Assembly (NCBI GenBank): GCA_038148895.1
Contig: JBBVGQ010000004.1
DNA length: 64,000 nt
Direction: 5' to 3' (one strand)
From: Tamlana sp038148895
GTDB lineage: Bacteria > Bacteroidota > Bacteroidia > Flavobacteriales > Flavobacteriaceae
Positions 8,397 to 17,525 of this stretch are shown here, piece after piece; within the stretch, counting starts at the first letter, position 1; the number at the start of each line of letters is the position of its first letter. Under the pieces are notes generated by a model. That model was not told where the DNA came from. It did not search any database and saw only the letters and a list, made by a program, of their open reading frames with translations. Both the position numbers and the translations under genes were made by a program.

Positions 8397-10625
8397 TTAG
8401 TGTTTTTCTTTTAACTCAATTTTTTTATGATAGTGTAACTGTCTGTCTAGTCTTGTTTTTATTTTGTTAAAGAGCATATTTTTAAATGCGGGGTCTTCAT
8501 TAATCTTTTTCCAAAGAACATGGTTTTCAACATCAACACCATTGGCACTCATCTGTTCCTGTGCCATGGCAAGCCCTTTCTCAAAATCATCTTTGGTAAC
8601 TTCCCAATAAACAATTTTACCATGATCTGTATCTACTACTTCATAATCTCTACCATCAAAATTATTTATAACCAATTCATCCAAATTTTGATTGGAAAAA
8701 CTCTTACCCTGTTTTAAGTTGGATAGTATATTATGGATTTCATCTATTTGACTTTTTAATTCATTTATTTCCTCAGCTTGTTCTTTTACCTTTTGTTCGA
8801 GCTGAATTACAATACTGTTATTGTCATTTTTATTTAATCCAACGGCAACATTTACCAAATTAAAACCAAATGTTTTACTGCTTTTTTCCCACGCAACGCC
8901 AACGATGTTAGCTATATCCTCCGATTTTATTTTTAAGGATGAAACTGCAACACCAATTCCATCGTTTTTACCACTTGGCAAGATATAATCACCAATATTT
9001 ACATTGCCAAATACTTTAACTGGAACTTGACCCATAAAAGCTACTTTTTCAAAATCGTCTTCTCTATTGGCTGGTGGCATATTTCCCAGCACAATTGGCT
9101 TGAAAGAAACCACCATTACTCGCTCTGCATTTTGGGTATTCTTAGAAATTTTACCTCCTATAACACCAACAATATCACCATATGTAACCGTTTCATTTTT
9201 GTCCGCTCTTTGCAAATATTCAGCATAATCTCCGGCACCTGAAGCATATGTTACCCCTTGATAAAAATCTTTGTTACTGTCATATCTTGTTTGATTATCT
9301 TCAGCCCTACCAATTGCAAAAGCTTGAAAAACAGCCTGTGCCGTAGCTGAAATTAGCTCAACACCGGCAAAAGCAATATCTGCTGGACCGGGGGAAGCCA
9401 AACAACCTCCCAATCCAACACAAGCTCTAAAATCAGATGAAGCCTTAATAAGCTGTGCTCCGGCAATAATTTCATTTGCAAGTGCAAAGCCATAATCAAG
9501 ATATGCATCATAAATATCATAATCCAATGAGGATTGATCAAACAAATAATCTGCATTATTTTCATACTCACTAGGTATTTCCCCTTCTATTCTTCCCCAT
9601 TGACCTAAACCGTCCCAGAAGGAAACAAAATTGTTTCCGTTTCTTCTGCTGCCATTTACTTTAATTGCAATCCCTTGGGTACTTCCTTCAACCAAAAGCG
9701 GATAATTACCCATACTTCTACCAGGGTCATTTTGTGCTTGTGGAACTCCATCTGCATTATTGGCATAGGTAATGGCAGCTGTATGAACCGTTGACCTTAA
9801 AACAATTTGTTGGGTTGATTCAACTTCAAGAGTCCCGAAAAGGTTTGTAGACTGATTTACTACTAAATTAGTTGCTTCCAAATCTGCAAAAGAGGCCTGT
9901 CCTGTTGCTTCAAAATCGGAAACGGTGGTTTTTCCCAATACATCCAATGTTCCATTTAAAGTTGTTGGCGCATTAACATCAATTGCTCCAGGGACACCAA
10001 CGTTTAATGCGCCTGTTAAATTAGTATTACTTTGGTTATTTACATCTAAGGAGCCATTTAAATTAGTAGTTCCATCAACCGTTAAATCTCCTGTTAAATT
10101 AGCCTCATTGCCACCATCTATCAAAAGGGTACTGTTTAAGGTTGTTGGACCATTTACGGTCAATTCTCTGTTTAAAAAGGTATCATCATCAACATCCAAT
10201 GTTCCTGTGGCTGTTATGTTTCTGTGATAGGCATAAGGCGCGAAAGTAAGCTGTTCCCTGCTCATATCAACAAAATTGCTACCACCTTCAAAATCTATTT
10301 CTACCTTTAAATCCTTAGATGTGCCGTCCCAACTAATGGTTTCAAAATAGTCATGTTCAACAGCGCCAATAATTAAATTCACACGACCGAATTCGTCTGT
10401 AGTTGTGGTTTGGATTTCTTGAAATTCAACTTGATTGCCTGAATCGAATATGGTAAACCGAATGGCCACATCTGTAACTGGCAAATAATTGCCTTCAGAA
10501 TCTACACCTGGTAATTCCAGCACATCTGGCCCGATAATGACGGCTTGATAAGTAATGCCGTCGGTTTGTGCCATCAACTTTAAAGAGAATAATAGAAATA
10601 ATCCTAGAGTAAGTATATGTTTCAT
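8397..10625 (-). CDS. Secreted phage-tail-fibre-like protein with chaperone-like domain
   Basis: 742 residues with a signal peptide ending near KLMAQ. Residues about 20-135 form an N-terminal beta domain (DGITYQAVIIGPDVLELPG). About 135-260 is a run of short repeats such as LTGDLTVDGTTNLNG, which look like a trimeric beta-helix. Around residue 460 the segment YASGAGDYAEYLQRADKNE followed by GDIVGVIGGKIS and PIVLGNMPP resembles the autoprocessing G2-type chaperone domain of phage tail proteins (inference by eye). A coiled coil (VIQLEQKVKEQAEEINELKS, about 620-650) precedes a charged C-terminus. No T9SS sorting domain is visible, so its export and anchoring are unclear. It lies 23 bp downstream of the small T9SS gene and 8 bp upstream of the LRR gene, in one probable operon. 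Confidence 0.8.
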   Translation of the reverse strand: MKHILTLGLFLLFSLKLMAQTDGITYQAVIIGPDVLELPGVDSEGNYLPVTDVAIRFTIFDSGNQVEFQEIQTTTTDEFGRVNLIIGAVEHDYFETISWDGTSKDLKVEIDFEGGSNFVDMSREQLTFAPYAYHRNITATGTLDVDDDTFLNRELTVNGPTTLNSTLLIDGGNEANLTGDLTVDGTTNLNGSLDVNNQSNTNLTGALNVGVPGAIDVNAPTTLNGTLDVLGKTTVSDFEATGQASFADLEATNLVVNQSTNLFGTLEVESTQQIVLRSTVHTAAITYANNADGVPQAQNDPGRSMGNYPLLVEGSTQGIAIKVNGSRRNGNNFVSFWDGLGQWGRIEGEIPSEYENNADYLFDQSSLDYDIYDAYLDYGFALANEIIAGAQLIKASSDFRACVGLGGCLASPGPADIAFAGVELISATAQAVFQAFAIGRAEDNQTRYDSNKDFYQGVTYASGAGDYAEYLQRADKNETVTYGDIVGVIGGKISKNTQNAERVMVVSFKPIVLGNMPPANREDDFEKVAFMGQVPVKVFGNVNIGDYILPSGKNDGIGVAVSSLKIKSEDIANIVGVAWEKSSKTFGFNLVNVAVGLNKNDNNSIVIQLEQKVKEQAEEINELKSQIDEIHNILSNLKQGKSFSNQNLDELVINNFDGRDYEVVDTDHGKIVYWEVTKDDFEKGLAMAQEQMSANGVDVENHVLWKKINEDPAFKNMLFNKIKTRLDRQLHYHKKIELKEKH

Positions 10626-10648
10626 AGCTGATTGAATTTTAAATAATT

Positions 10649-11170
10649 TTATTTTTTGATGAGTTTTGCGTTGAACAACTTATCATCGCTCATAACCTTT
10701 AAGAGGTATGAACCACTGGAGATATCCACAAGATTTAAATTTATTTTTTGTGAGGGTTTAAATTCCTTTGAATACACGAGCTTTCCAGCCACATCAAAAA
10801 CGAGAACGGAAACATCCTTTTTTATGTCCTGAGAAAAAGTGACATCAACCGATTCCTCAAAAGGGTTTGGATAAACATGGGCGACTAAATTATTGTTTCT
10901 AGATATGGGCACTACCTTGATATTGTTCAACGGTTGTTGGTATCCTTGCCGTAGCGCAAAACCATTACCATAATGCGTTCCAATAACACTACTTTGGCCA
11001 ATGCTTTGGCTTACTTTATAGTTTCCTTTTTGTGTTGAAACAACGCGGGATGAGCCACCAGCACCCAAATTCGACCTAACGATGGTATATGATTTAGAAT
11101 CAGAGTTGGTTTGCCCCTGAATTGAAAAGACAAAACTGAAAATAAACGCTAAGGGTAAAAATATTTTCAT
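10649..11170 (-). CDS. Small T9SS-sorted secreted protein
   Basis: 173 residues: a signal peptide (MKIFLPLAFIFSFVFSIQGQ), a short central region with Gly/Ser-rich repeats (NLGAGGSSRVVST, SQSIGQSSVIGTHYGNG), and a C-terminal type A sorting domain starting at YPNPFEESVDV near residue 100 and ending in LLKVMSDDKLFNAKLIKK. The cargo part is only about 75 residues, so it may be a structural or regulatory partner of the following genes. It is the first gene of the putative operon 11170 to 2003. A TAATTTTA motif (minus strand, 11213-11220) is a possible -7 element, and a TGTCC direct repeat lies just upstream of it. Confidence 0.85.
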   Translation of the reverse strand: MKIFLPLAFIFSFVFSIQGQTNSDSKSYTIVRSNLGAGGSSRVVSTQKGNYKVSQSIGQSSVIGTHYGNGFALRQGYQQPLNNIKVVPISRNNNLVAHVYPNPFEESVDVTFSQDIKKDVSVLVFDVAGKLVYSKEFKPSQKINLNLVDISSGSYLLKVMSDDKLFNAKLIKK

Positions 11171-11246
11171 TCTTTAATTTTCTTTGTGTTATTAGGGTTT
11201 TGGTTCTAAAACTAAAATTAGCATATTTCTGCCTATTGTAATAGCT

Positions 11247-11262
11247 TGTCCTATGTTTGTCC
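11247..11262. promoter_or_regulatory. Direct repeat TGTCC-N6-TGTCC, putative regulator site
   Basis: TGTCC at 11247-11251 and 11258-11262 repeat at an 11-bp period, one helical turn. The pair sits 27-42 bp upstream of a possible -7 element of the 10649-11170 gene, a typical activator position. A second copy with the same spacing and extra shared bases lies at 12200-12215. The binding protein is unknown. Confidence 0.45.
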
Positions 11263-11330
11263 ACCTTTAAAATCGGGTTTTAAGCACAATTCCTTTAAAA
11301 ATTAATAAAGCCCCGTCAAAAAAACTGTTG

Positions 11331-11987
11331 TTATAGTCTGGGATCAAAATCACAATAACAGTTTGGCAGGTTAATTATGAACCCTATGCCAAATTCATGG
11401 ACATTTAAATTTAATTTTTCGGCATTTTCGCCACTGCTTATTAAAACCGACCTGCCAAAATTGTAACCCACATAAATAGCCGTATTATTTGATATAGGAT
11501 ACTGCAAGGCAACCCCTCCCCTAAAAAACAAAATGTTATTGTTGAATTCTTCTTCACCAACCAGATTGTACACATCGTTATTTATGGTTTGGTTTCCTCT
11601 AACCAAAAATTCTGAAGCCAATGAACCTTTTGCAAAAAATGAAAGATTCCTGATTTGAAACAATTGTAAATCCAAACTAGCGCTAAGACCAAGATAACTT
11701 ACATCCCAAGCAAAATAATTATCCACACTGCTTTCACTACCTATCGCCCCATAATTGTTGTAGGACAAACCCAAACCTAAAAACAACGATTTTTGGTTGT
11801 TTAAAACATGCCTATAGCCCATACCAAAGTGGGTTTTAGACCTAGAAAGCAAATTGTCTAGAGGCTGTCCTTGGGAATTTTTATAGTCAAATACTGAAAT
11901 CGTGGAACCAGATTCCATGTAAAGCTGTTGGGCATAACACGAAATACCAAATAAAAAAATAAAGCTTAGCAGTAGTTTTCTCATCAT
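11331..11987 (-). CDS. Small outer-membrane beta-barrel protein
   Basis: 218 residues with a signal peptide (MMRKLLLSFIFLFGISCYAQ) and alternating amphipathic strands with aromatic girdles (HFGMGYRHVLN, SLFLGLGLSYNNYG, YVGYNFGRSVLISS), ending in HEFGIGFIINLP. The length suits an 8- to 10-strand OmpW/OmpX-like barrel. The extreme C-terminus carries a small Cys-containing tail (NCYCDFDPRL), which is unusual for a barrel. It is separated from the surface-protein operon by 160 bp and may have its own promoter. Its function is unknown; its neighbours suggest a role with the exported proteins downstream. Confidence 0.7.
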   Translation of the reverse strand: MMRKLLLSFIFLFGISCYAQQLYMESGSTISVFDYKNSQGQPLDNLLSRSKTHFGMGYRHVLNNQKSLFLGLGLSYNNYGAIGSESSVDNYFAWDVSYLGLSASLDLQLFQIRNLSFFAKGSLASEFLVRGNQTINNDVYNLVGEEEFNNNILFFRGGVALQYPISNNTAIYVGYNFGRSVLISSGENAEKLNLNVHEFGIGFIINLPNCYCDFDPRL

Positions 11988-12421
11988 TTGTAATTCAATT
12001 TACCTAAATTATAACTCCCTTTAGCAATCTTTTCTCTTTTAAAACAATATCTATATGCTCATAAAAGATAATTCTATAATTTGTTTCTAATGGAAAAGCG
12101 GTTGGTACAGTTGCCAAAAGTGAAGCTATGGGTTAATTTCATTTTAAGGTCAATACTAATGTATTGATATCAGGTTACAAAAAAAAATAAATCCGTTTAT
12201 GTCCACTATTTGTCCATCAAAACATTTTAATTCCTCAAAATACCAGCAAATTTGAAACAACACCTTTTTATTACTTGTTCAAATTCATTAAATTTTTCGA
12301 AGATTTCTCAATATAAATCTTCTTTTAACAACACTACTCATATGTGTTAAAAATTATTGGATATTAGATAATTAGACCAATATTTTGTAACTTATGTCAT
12401 GGTTATCTAAAAATTATCGTC
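11988..12421. other. 434-bp divergent intergenic region with a TGTCC direct repeat
   Basis: AT-rich spacer between the divergent genes at 11331-11987 and 12422-13687. It contains TGTCC at 12200-12204 and 12211-12215 (11-bp period), matching the site at 11247-11262, with both copies continuing into TTTGTCCAnC. No open frame, tRNA or clear exact promoter was found in the rest. Confidence 0.5.
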
Positions 12422-13687
12422 ATGAACAAAATAACCCAATATCGTTTTATTTATGCGTTAGCTCTTTTCTTATTTTGTGGCAGCATAGTATATGCCCAAA
12501 ATTCAGATAATTTTAAAGAAATCGAAGGAAAAGTGGTTGACAAAACCACAAGCAAACCACTTGTTTTCGCTGATATTGTTATAAACAACTCAAATATTAG
12601 CACCGTAACAAATAGTGATGGTGAATTTTTATTAAAAGTGCCTGAAAATCTTATTGACGAAACCATCAGCGTTACCTATTTAGGTTATGACAAAGTGGAG
12701 CTAAAGATTTCTTCAATTGGAAAAAATGAAAAAATAGAATTAGAGCAAGGTTTTACTACGCTAAACGAAATTAGCATCATTGCCACACGTATGGAAGATG
12801 CTCTGGAGCTCGTTAAAAAAACACTCAAAAACAAAAGCACCATTTACAATAACAATAACGCTTTAATGACCGCATTTTATAGAGAAACAATTAAGAAAAG
12901 GAAGAAAAATGCGTCCATCTCTGAAGCGGTTGTAAAGATACATAAACAACCATACAATAATTTTAGAGACGACCATATTGAATTGGTCAAAGCCAGAAAA
13001 AATACCGATTACACAAAATTGGACACCATTGCCCTGAAGCTACAAGGTGGGCCTTTTAGTAATCTTTACACCGATATTATAAAATACCCGGAGTTTATTT
13101 TTACGGAAGAAAGCTTAGAACTTTATAACTTTAGCTATGCCCCAACCACAACAATTAATAATAAGCCTATTTATGTTATTGATTTTAAACAAAAAAGCCA
13201 TATTAATACACCTCTCTACTATGGTAAACTCTATATTGATGCGGGTTCTTTGGCCCTTAAAAGTGCCGTGTATAGCCTAAACGTTTCCAATCGAGAATTA
13301 TCCAGCCGAATGTTTGTTCGTAAAAAACCCAAAAAAGTTGAAGTTTACCCTAAAGAGGCGAATTATAGAGTGAATTATCGCACCCAAAATGGCAAATGGC
13401 ACTACGCTTACAGCAATATTTCGATAACTTTTAAAGTGAATTGGAAAGGCAAATTATTTAATAGTTTATATAGCTTGAACAGTGAAATGGCTATAACCGA
13501 TTGGGAAATTAAAGACACAAAAATTGCTGAAATCAGAAGCCAATTAATACGTCCTACAACCATTTTGACGGAAAAGGCATCGGGCTTTTCAGACCCAAAA
13601 TTTTGGGGGCCATACAATATCATTGAACCTGAAAAATCAATAGAATCGGCCATAAAAAAAATTCAACGGCAGTTAAAAAGAACCTAA
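12422..13687 (+). CDS. Carboxypeptidase-regulatory-like domain protein, envelope
   Basis: 421 residues. A signal peptide (ends near GSIVYAQ) is followed by a CarboxypepD_reg-like beta-sandwich at about residues 33-110 (EGKVVDKTTSKPLVFADIVI, DGEFLLKVPE, VTYLGYDKVEL), the fold found at the N-terminus of many Bacteroidota TonB receptors. The remaining 300 residues (FYRETIKKRKKNAS, YVIDFKQK, YYGKLYIDAGSLALKSAVY) resemble periplasmic or outer-membrane-associated proteins of this phylum and contain no TonB plug or barrel. The gene at 21792-23264 encodes the same architecture. Its role is unknown; envelope biogenesis is a reasonable guess. Confidence 0.75.
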   Translation: MNKITQYRFIYALALFLFCGSIVYAQNSDNFKEIEGKVVDKTTSKPLVFADIVINNSNISTVTNSDGEFLLKVPENLIDETISVTYLGYDKVELKISSIGKNEKIELEQGFTTLNEISIIATRMEDALELVKKTLKNKSTIYNNNNALMTAFYRETIKKRKKNASISEAVVKIHKQPYNNFRDDHIELVKARKNTDYTKLDTIALKLQGGPFSNLYTDIIKYPEFIFTEESLELYNFSYAPTTTINNKPIYVIDFKQKSHINTPLYYGKLYIDAGSLALKSAVYSLNVSNRELSSRMFVRKKPKKVEVYPKEANYRVNYRTQNGKWHYAYSNISITFKVNWKGKLFNSLYSLNSEMAITDWEIKDTKIAEIRSQLIRPTTILTEKASGFSDPKFWGPYNIIEPEKSIESAIKKIQRQLKRT

Positions 13688-13758
13688 AATCATGCAAATT
13701 TAAAAGAGAAAACCAGGTGCTTTTTTGTTAAATTTACAGTCTAAATATTGATTGAACG

Positions 13759-14559
13759 TTGATAGATTTTCTCTTTACCAGTGATGCCATAATGGCACTT
13801 CTTACCCTAACTTTTCTGGAAATAATTTTAGGTATCGATAATATTGTTTTTATATCAATTGCAGCCAATAAATTACCCGAAAACCAACAATCAAAAGCTA
13901 CAAAAGTTGGCTTGGTCTTGGCTATGGTTCAGCGCATTATATTATTGTTTTTTGTCAGCTTTTTAATAGGTTTAAAGGAGCCTTTTTATACTATTGAACT
14001 TTCGTGGTTGCATATAGCCATTAGTTGGCAAGCCCTTATACTTTTTGCAGGTGGATTATTTTTAATTTATAAAAGTACCTCTGAAATACATGAAAAAGTT
14101 GAAATGCCCAACCACGACGAGAACAGTTTGAGCAAGAAAAAAATAAAGAGTTTATCACAAGCATTGATCCAAATATTAATTATTGATTTTATTTTCTCAA
14201 TAGATTCTATATTAACAGCCGTAGGCATGACCAATGGCTTACATCCTAATCATAACTATACTTTAGCGTTGATGATAATTGCGGTTATTATATCAATTGT
14301 AATAATGATTGGCTTTGCAAACCCTATAAGGGAATTCATTAAAACCCACCCCAGTATGCAAATTTTAGGGTTGGCATTTTTAATCTTGATTGGCTTTATG
14401 CTTATTACTGAAGCCGCTCACCTATCACATACCAAATTGTTTGGAAATGAAGTTGGCGCAGTACCTAAAGGCTATCTTTATTTCGCCATTGCTTTTTCTC
14501 TGTTTGTAGAGTTTTTGAATTTTAGAATAAACAAGAAGAGCAAACAGTTACAGGATTAA
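13759..14559 (+). CDS. TerC family integral membrane protein
   Basis: 266 residues with about seven membrane helices. The TerC signature FLEIILGIDNIVFISI lies at about residues 19-34, and a second acidic helix motif FIFSIDSILTAVGM near the middle is typical of the family. TerC/Alx proteins are linked to metal (manganese) export coupled to protein secretion, or to tellurite tolerance. The start is TTG at 13759, chosen because IDFLFTSDAIMALLTL belongs to the conserved first helix; the first ATG would cut it. The stop overlaps the convergent parC gene by 4 bp. The specific substrate cannot be read from sequence. Confidence 0.9.
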   Translation: MIDFLFTSDAIMALLTLTFLEIILGIDNIVFISIAANKLPENQQSKATKVGLVLAMVQRIILLFFVSFLIGLKEPFYTIELSWLHIAISWQALILFAGGLFLIYKSTSEIHEKVEMPNHDENSLSKKKIKSLSQALIQILIIDFIFSIDSILTAVGMTNGLHPNHNYTLALMIIAVIISIVIMIGFANPIREFIKTHPSMQILGLAFLILIGFMLITEAAHLSHTKLFGNEVGAVPKGYLYFAIAFSLFVEFLNFRINKKSKQLQD

Positions 14560-17216
14560 AATAAAGAAGTCTGTCCTTCACCATCCACGTCAAAATCTTG
14601 GTCTGTATCATCATTTGAACTTGATGGATTATCCATTTTATCATCCGAAACGTTGGATGACACATCGGTTTCATCAACCACCTCTAAATCGTCAGCATGG
14701 ACTTCCTCAGGTGCTTCGTATGGCAATGAATCCATCAGATTAATTTGGATGACCTTATCTTTGGTCAATTGATTCCCTAATGCAGAGATTCCTTTTATTG
14801 CAATAAATTCCTCAAGGTTTACCTCCAAGTTATCTTTTCTATCTTTTCCGCGCTCTTTTGCGAAAACCACTTCCGCCATAGGTCTCCAATCAGTTGAAAC
14901 GATTTCCAATTGTGAGTTTGGATGATCTGAAATAAAAGATTCTTCCTTACCTTCCTGCTCAACCAAAAACCGCTTAACATAATAAAGTTCCTTTTCTCCA
15001 TTATAATAAATGACTGAAATTGGCTTTTTTGGCACCCATTTTTCCAAAACAATCATGTCATCGTCAAAATGCATGGTAACTTCAGGCGTGACCGTTTTCA
15101 AAATTCCTGATTGATTGATAATCAAAAGCTTATCCTCTCCTCTAAATTCCCCTATCAATTCCCCTCGACCATCTAGGTTAAGGCGCTGAACGGTATCGTC
15201 AAACCAAATTTTTCTAGGTTTTAAGGTTGAAATGCCCTTTTCCTTCAGTTCAACACGTTTTACGGCATATTTGGTAACCAAATTTCCTTTTGAAGCCCGA
15301 CCTTTAATGAGTATGTCTGCAAAATCAATATCCCATTTTAACTTTTTTATACTGCCCGCTTGCCTCAGCAATATAGTGACTACTTCAGCCTCTCCGTTTG
15401 GGTTTGCTGAAAAATACAATACACTGGAACCTTTATTTTCACTCGTGAGGTCGTATTCCCTATCTCGGGTTATGCCTGTTACGGCAAAACGTTTAATGTA
15501 GGATGCACCTTTTTTACCATCGCGATAAATCATGTTGTAAATGGTGCGCTTGTCCTTCTTTTTAAACACCGCCACATGAATGATGTCCTTACCAACAAAG
15601 GTTTTGGCATCTACTTTCGTAACCATCATTTTGCCTTCTTGGGTAAACACTATAATGTCATCAATGTCACTACAATCACATACATATTCATCCCGGCGGA
15701 GTGATGTACCGATAAAACCTTCTTCTCTATTTACATAAAGTTTCGTGTTTCTAATAACCACTTTAGTGGCATCAACATCATCAAAAGCCCTAATTTCTGT
15801 TTTGCGTTCCCGTCCTTCACCGTATTCTTTTTTAAGACGTTTAAAATACGAAATGGCATAATCAATAAGGTTTGCCAAATGATGTTTTACCTCAGCAATT
15901 TGCTCCTCTAAAGCTTCAATTTTTTGTTGGGCTTTATCAATGTCGAATTTTGAAATACGCTTGATTCTAATCTCGGTTAAGCGCACAATATCTTCTTCAA
16001 CTACCGCTCTTTTTAAATGCTTTATATACGGTTGAAGTCCCTTATCTATGGCGCTTATTACGCCTTCCCAAGTTTCTTCTTCCTCAATATCACGATAAAT
16101 TCTGTTCTCAATGAAAATACGCTCCAAAGATGCAAAATGCCACTGTTCTTCAAACTCGCCTAGCTTAATTTCCAATTCCTGCTTCAGGAGTTCCACCGTA
16201 TTATCGGTACTCCGTCGTAGCATTTCAGAAACCCCTATAAATAGAGGCTTATTATCTTCAATCACACAGCCCAAAGGCGAAATGGAACTTTCACAACTCG
16301 TAAATGCATAAAGGGCGTCAATAGTTTTATCAGGCGATAATCCGGAAGGCAAGTGAACTAAAATTTCAACCTCGGCAGCCGTATTATCCTCAATTTTTTT
16401 AACCTTAATTTTGCCTTTATCGTTGGCTTTTAAAATGGAATCTATTAACGTGGAAGTTGTGGTTCCATATGGCAATTCAGTAATGACCAAAGTGTTTTTA
16501 TCAAGTTGAGAAATTCGTGCACGAACACGAACCCTTCCCCCTCTTAATCCATCATTATAGTTAGAAAAATCGGCTATTCCAGCCGTTGGAAAATCGGGTA
16601 AAATAGTAAATCGTTTACCTTGCAGATGTTTTATGGAAGCATCAATAAGCTCGACAAAATTATGTGGTAAAATTTTTGTTGACAGGCCTACGGCAATACC
16701 CTCTCCGCCCTGTGCCAAAAGGAGCGGAAACATCACCGGCAGATTTACCGGCTCTTTACGACGACCGTCATAACTGGCCTGCCACTCGGTAATTTTTGGA
16801 TTGTAAACAACATCTAAAGCGAACTTGCTCAAGCGCGCTTCTATGTATCGTGATGCCGCTGCACTATCCCCTGTTAGGATATTTCCCCAGTTTCCTTGGG
16901 TATCAATTAACAAGTCCTTTTGTCCAATTTGCACCATGGCATCAGCTATACTGGCATCGCCATGTGGATGGTACTGCATAGTATGCCCGACGATGTTCGC
17001 CACTTTATTGTAACGCCCATCGTCAAGGTCTTTCATAGAATGCATGATACGACGTTGAACAGGCTTGAAGCCATCTTCAATAGCGGGAACCGCCCGTTCT
17101 AAAATTACGTACGAAGCATAGTCTAAAAACCAATCTTTGTACATGCCCGTAACACGGGTTATGGTTTCTTGGGGCTCGTCTTCGTTATTAATTAAATCGT
17201 CGTTTTCTTCAATCAT
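14556..17216 (-). CDS. parC: DNA topoisomerase IV subunit A
   Basis: 886 residues. The breakage-reunion domain begins at about residue 25 (DYASYVILERAVPAIEDGFKP). The quinolone-target region HPHGDASIADAM lies at 83-94, and the catalytic tyrosine is Tyr124 in ASRYIEARLS. A coiled-coil tower follows, then a C-terminal beta-pinwheel without an obvious GyrA box, which favours ParC over GyrA. The C-terminal tail is long and acidic (many Asp/Ser, about 830-886). With ParE it decatenates chromosomes. It lies downstream of parE on the same strand with a 309-bp spacer that holds a possible small gene. Confidence 0.93.
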   Translation of the reverse strand: MIEENDDLINNEDEPQETITRVTGMYKDWFLDYASYVILERAVPAIEDGFKPVQRRIMHSMKDLDDGRYNKVANIVGHTMQYHPHGDASIADAMVQIGQKDLLIDTQGNWGNILTGDSAAASRYIEARLSKFALDVVYNPKITEWQASYDGRRKEPVNLPVMFPLLLAQGGEGIAVGLSTKILPHNFVELIDASIKHLQGKRFTILPDFPTAGIADFSNYNDGLRGGRVRVRARISQLDKNTLVITELPYGTTTSTLIDSILKANDKGKIKVKKIEDNTAAEVEILVHLPSGLSPDKTIDALYAFTSCESSISPLGCVIEDNKPLFIGVSEMLRRSTDNTVELLKQELEIKLGEFEEQWHFASLERIFIENRIYRDIEEEETWEGVISAIDKGLQPYIKHLKRAVVEEDIVRLTEIRIKRISKFDIDKAQQKIEALEEQIAEVKHHLANLIDYAISYFKRLKKEYGEGRERKTEIRAFDDVDATKVVIRNTKLYVNREEGFIGTSLRRDEYVCDCSDIDDIIVFTQEGKMMVTKVDAKTFVGKDIIHVAVFKKKDKRTIYNMIYRDGKKGASYIKRFAVTGITRDREYDLTSENKGSSVLYFSANPNGEAEVVTILLRQAGSIKKLKWDIDFADILIKGRASKGNLVTKYAVKRVELKEKGISTLKPRKIWFDDTVQRLNLDGRGELIGEFRGEDKLLIINQSGILKTVTPEVTMHFDDDMIVLEKWVPKKPISVIYYNGEKELYYVKRFLVEQEGKEESFISDHPNSQLEIVSTDWRPMAEVVFAKERGKDRKDNLEVNLEEFIAIKGISALGNQLTKDKVIQINLMDSLPYEAPEEVHADDLEVVDETDVSSNVSDDKMDNPSSSNDDTDQDFDVDGEGQTSLF

Positions 17217-17222
17217 TAATCA

Positions 17223-17360
17223 TCAATCTTTCTTGGGTTTTCCAGTAAGCATTGTTTTACCGTGCTTTTTGGATTTTGTTTTATTGATATTGCTGTTTAA
17301 GGCAGTTACAAAATCATAAACCTCTCTTCTTACTAATTTAGTTTCTTTTGAATATAACAT
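17223..17360 (-). CDS. Possible 45-residue basic protein between parE and parC
   Basis: An ATG-to-TGA frame of 46 codons on the minus strand encodes a basic peptide starting MLYSKETKLVRREVYDF and ending in a Lys-rich tail (KHGKTMLTGKPKKD). Its stop lies 6 bp before the parC start, and its ATG follows an A-rich leader like neighbouring genes. The 17217-17525 spacer otherwise holds only a small CCCG/CGGG palindrome (17380-17393). No family is recognised. It could be a real small gene co-transcribed with parC, or chance. Confidence 0.4.
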   Translation of the reverse strand: MLYSKETKLVRREVYDFVTALNSNINKTKSKKHGKTMLTGKPKKD

Positions 17361-17379
17361 TTTAATTTAGTTTTTTATT

Positions 17380-17393
17380 CCCGCAATGACGGG
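17380..17393. repeat. Short CCCG-N6-CGGG palindrome, repeat remnant
   Basis: CCCGCAATGACGGG lies in the parE-parC spacer. Its core CGTCATTGCGGG (minus strand) shares CGTCATTGCG with the end of the palindromic element at 36218-36316, so it may be a degenerate end of a related dispersed repeat, or only a local hairpin. Confidence 0.35.
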
Positions 17394-17525
17394 ATGATTC
17401 TTGAATTTATTTTTTTACAAAATTAAATTTTATGTGAATCATTCTTTACCTATTTAACTTTATTTTATAACCAAATTCTCATTTTTTTAGTCCCAAACTG
17501 TTAAAATGAAAATTTCAGCCCCTGT

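Noticed and set aside
8397..10625. Tail-like protein as evidence of a prophage
   Set aside because: No capsid, terminase, portal or integrase genes nearby; it carries a signal peptide and sits in a T9SS surface operon.
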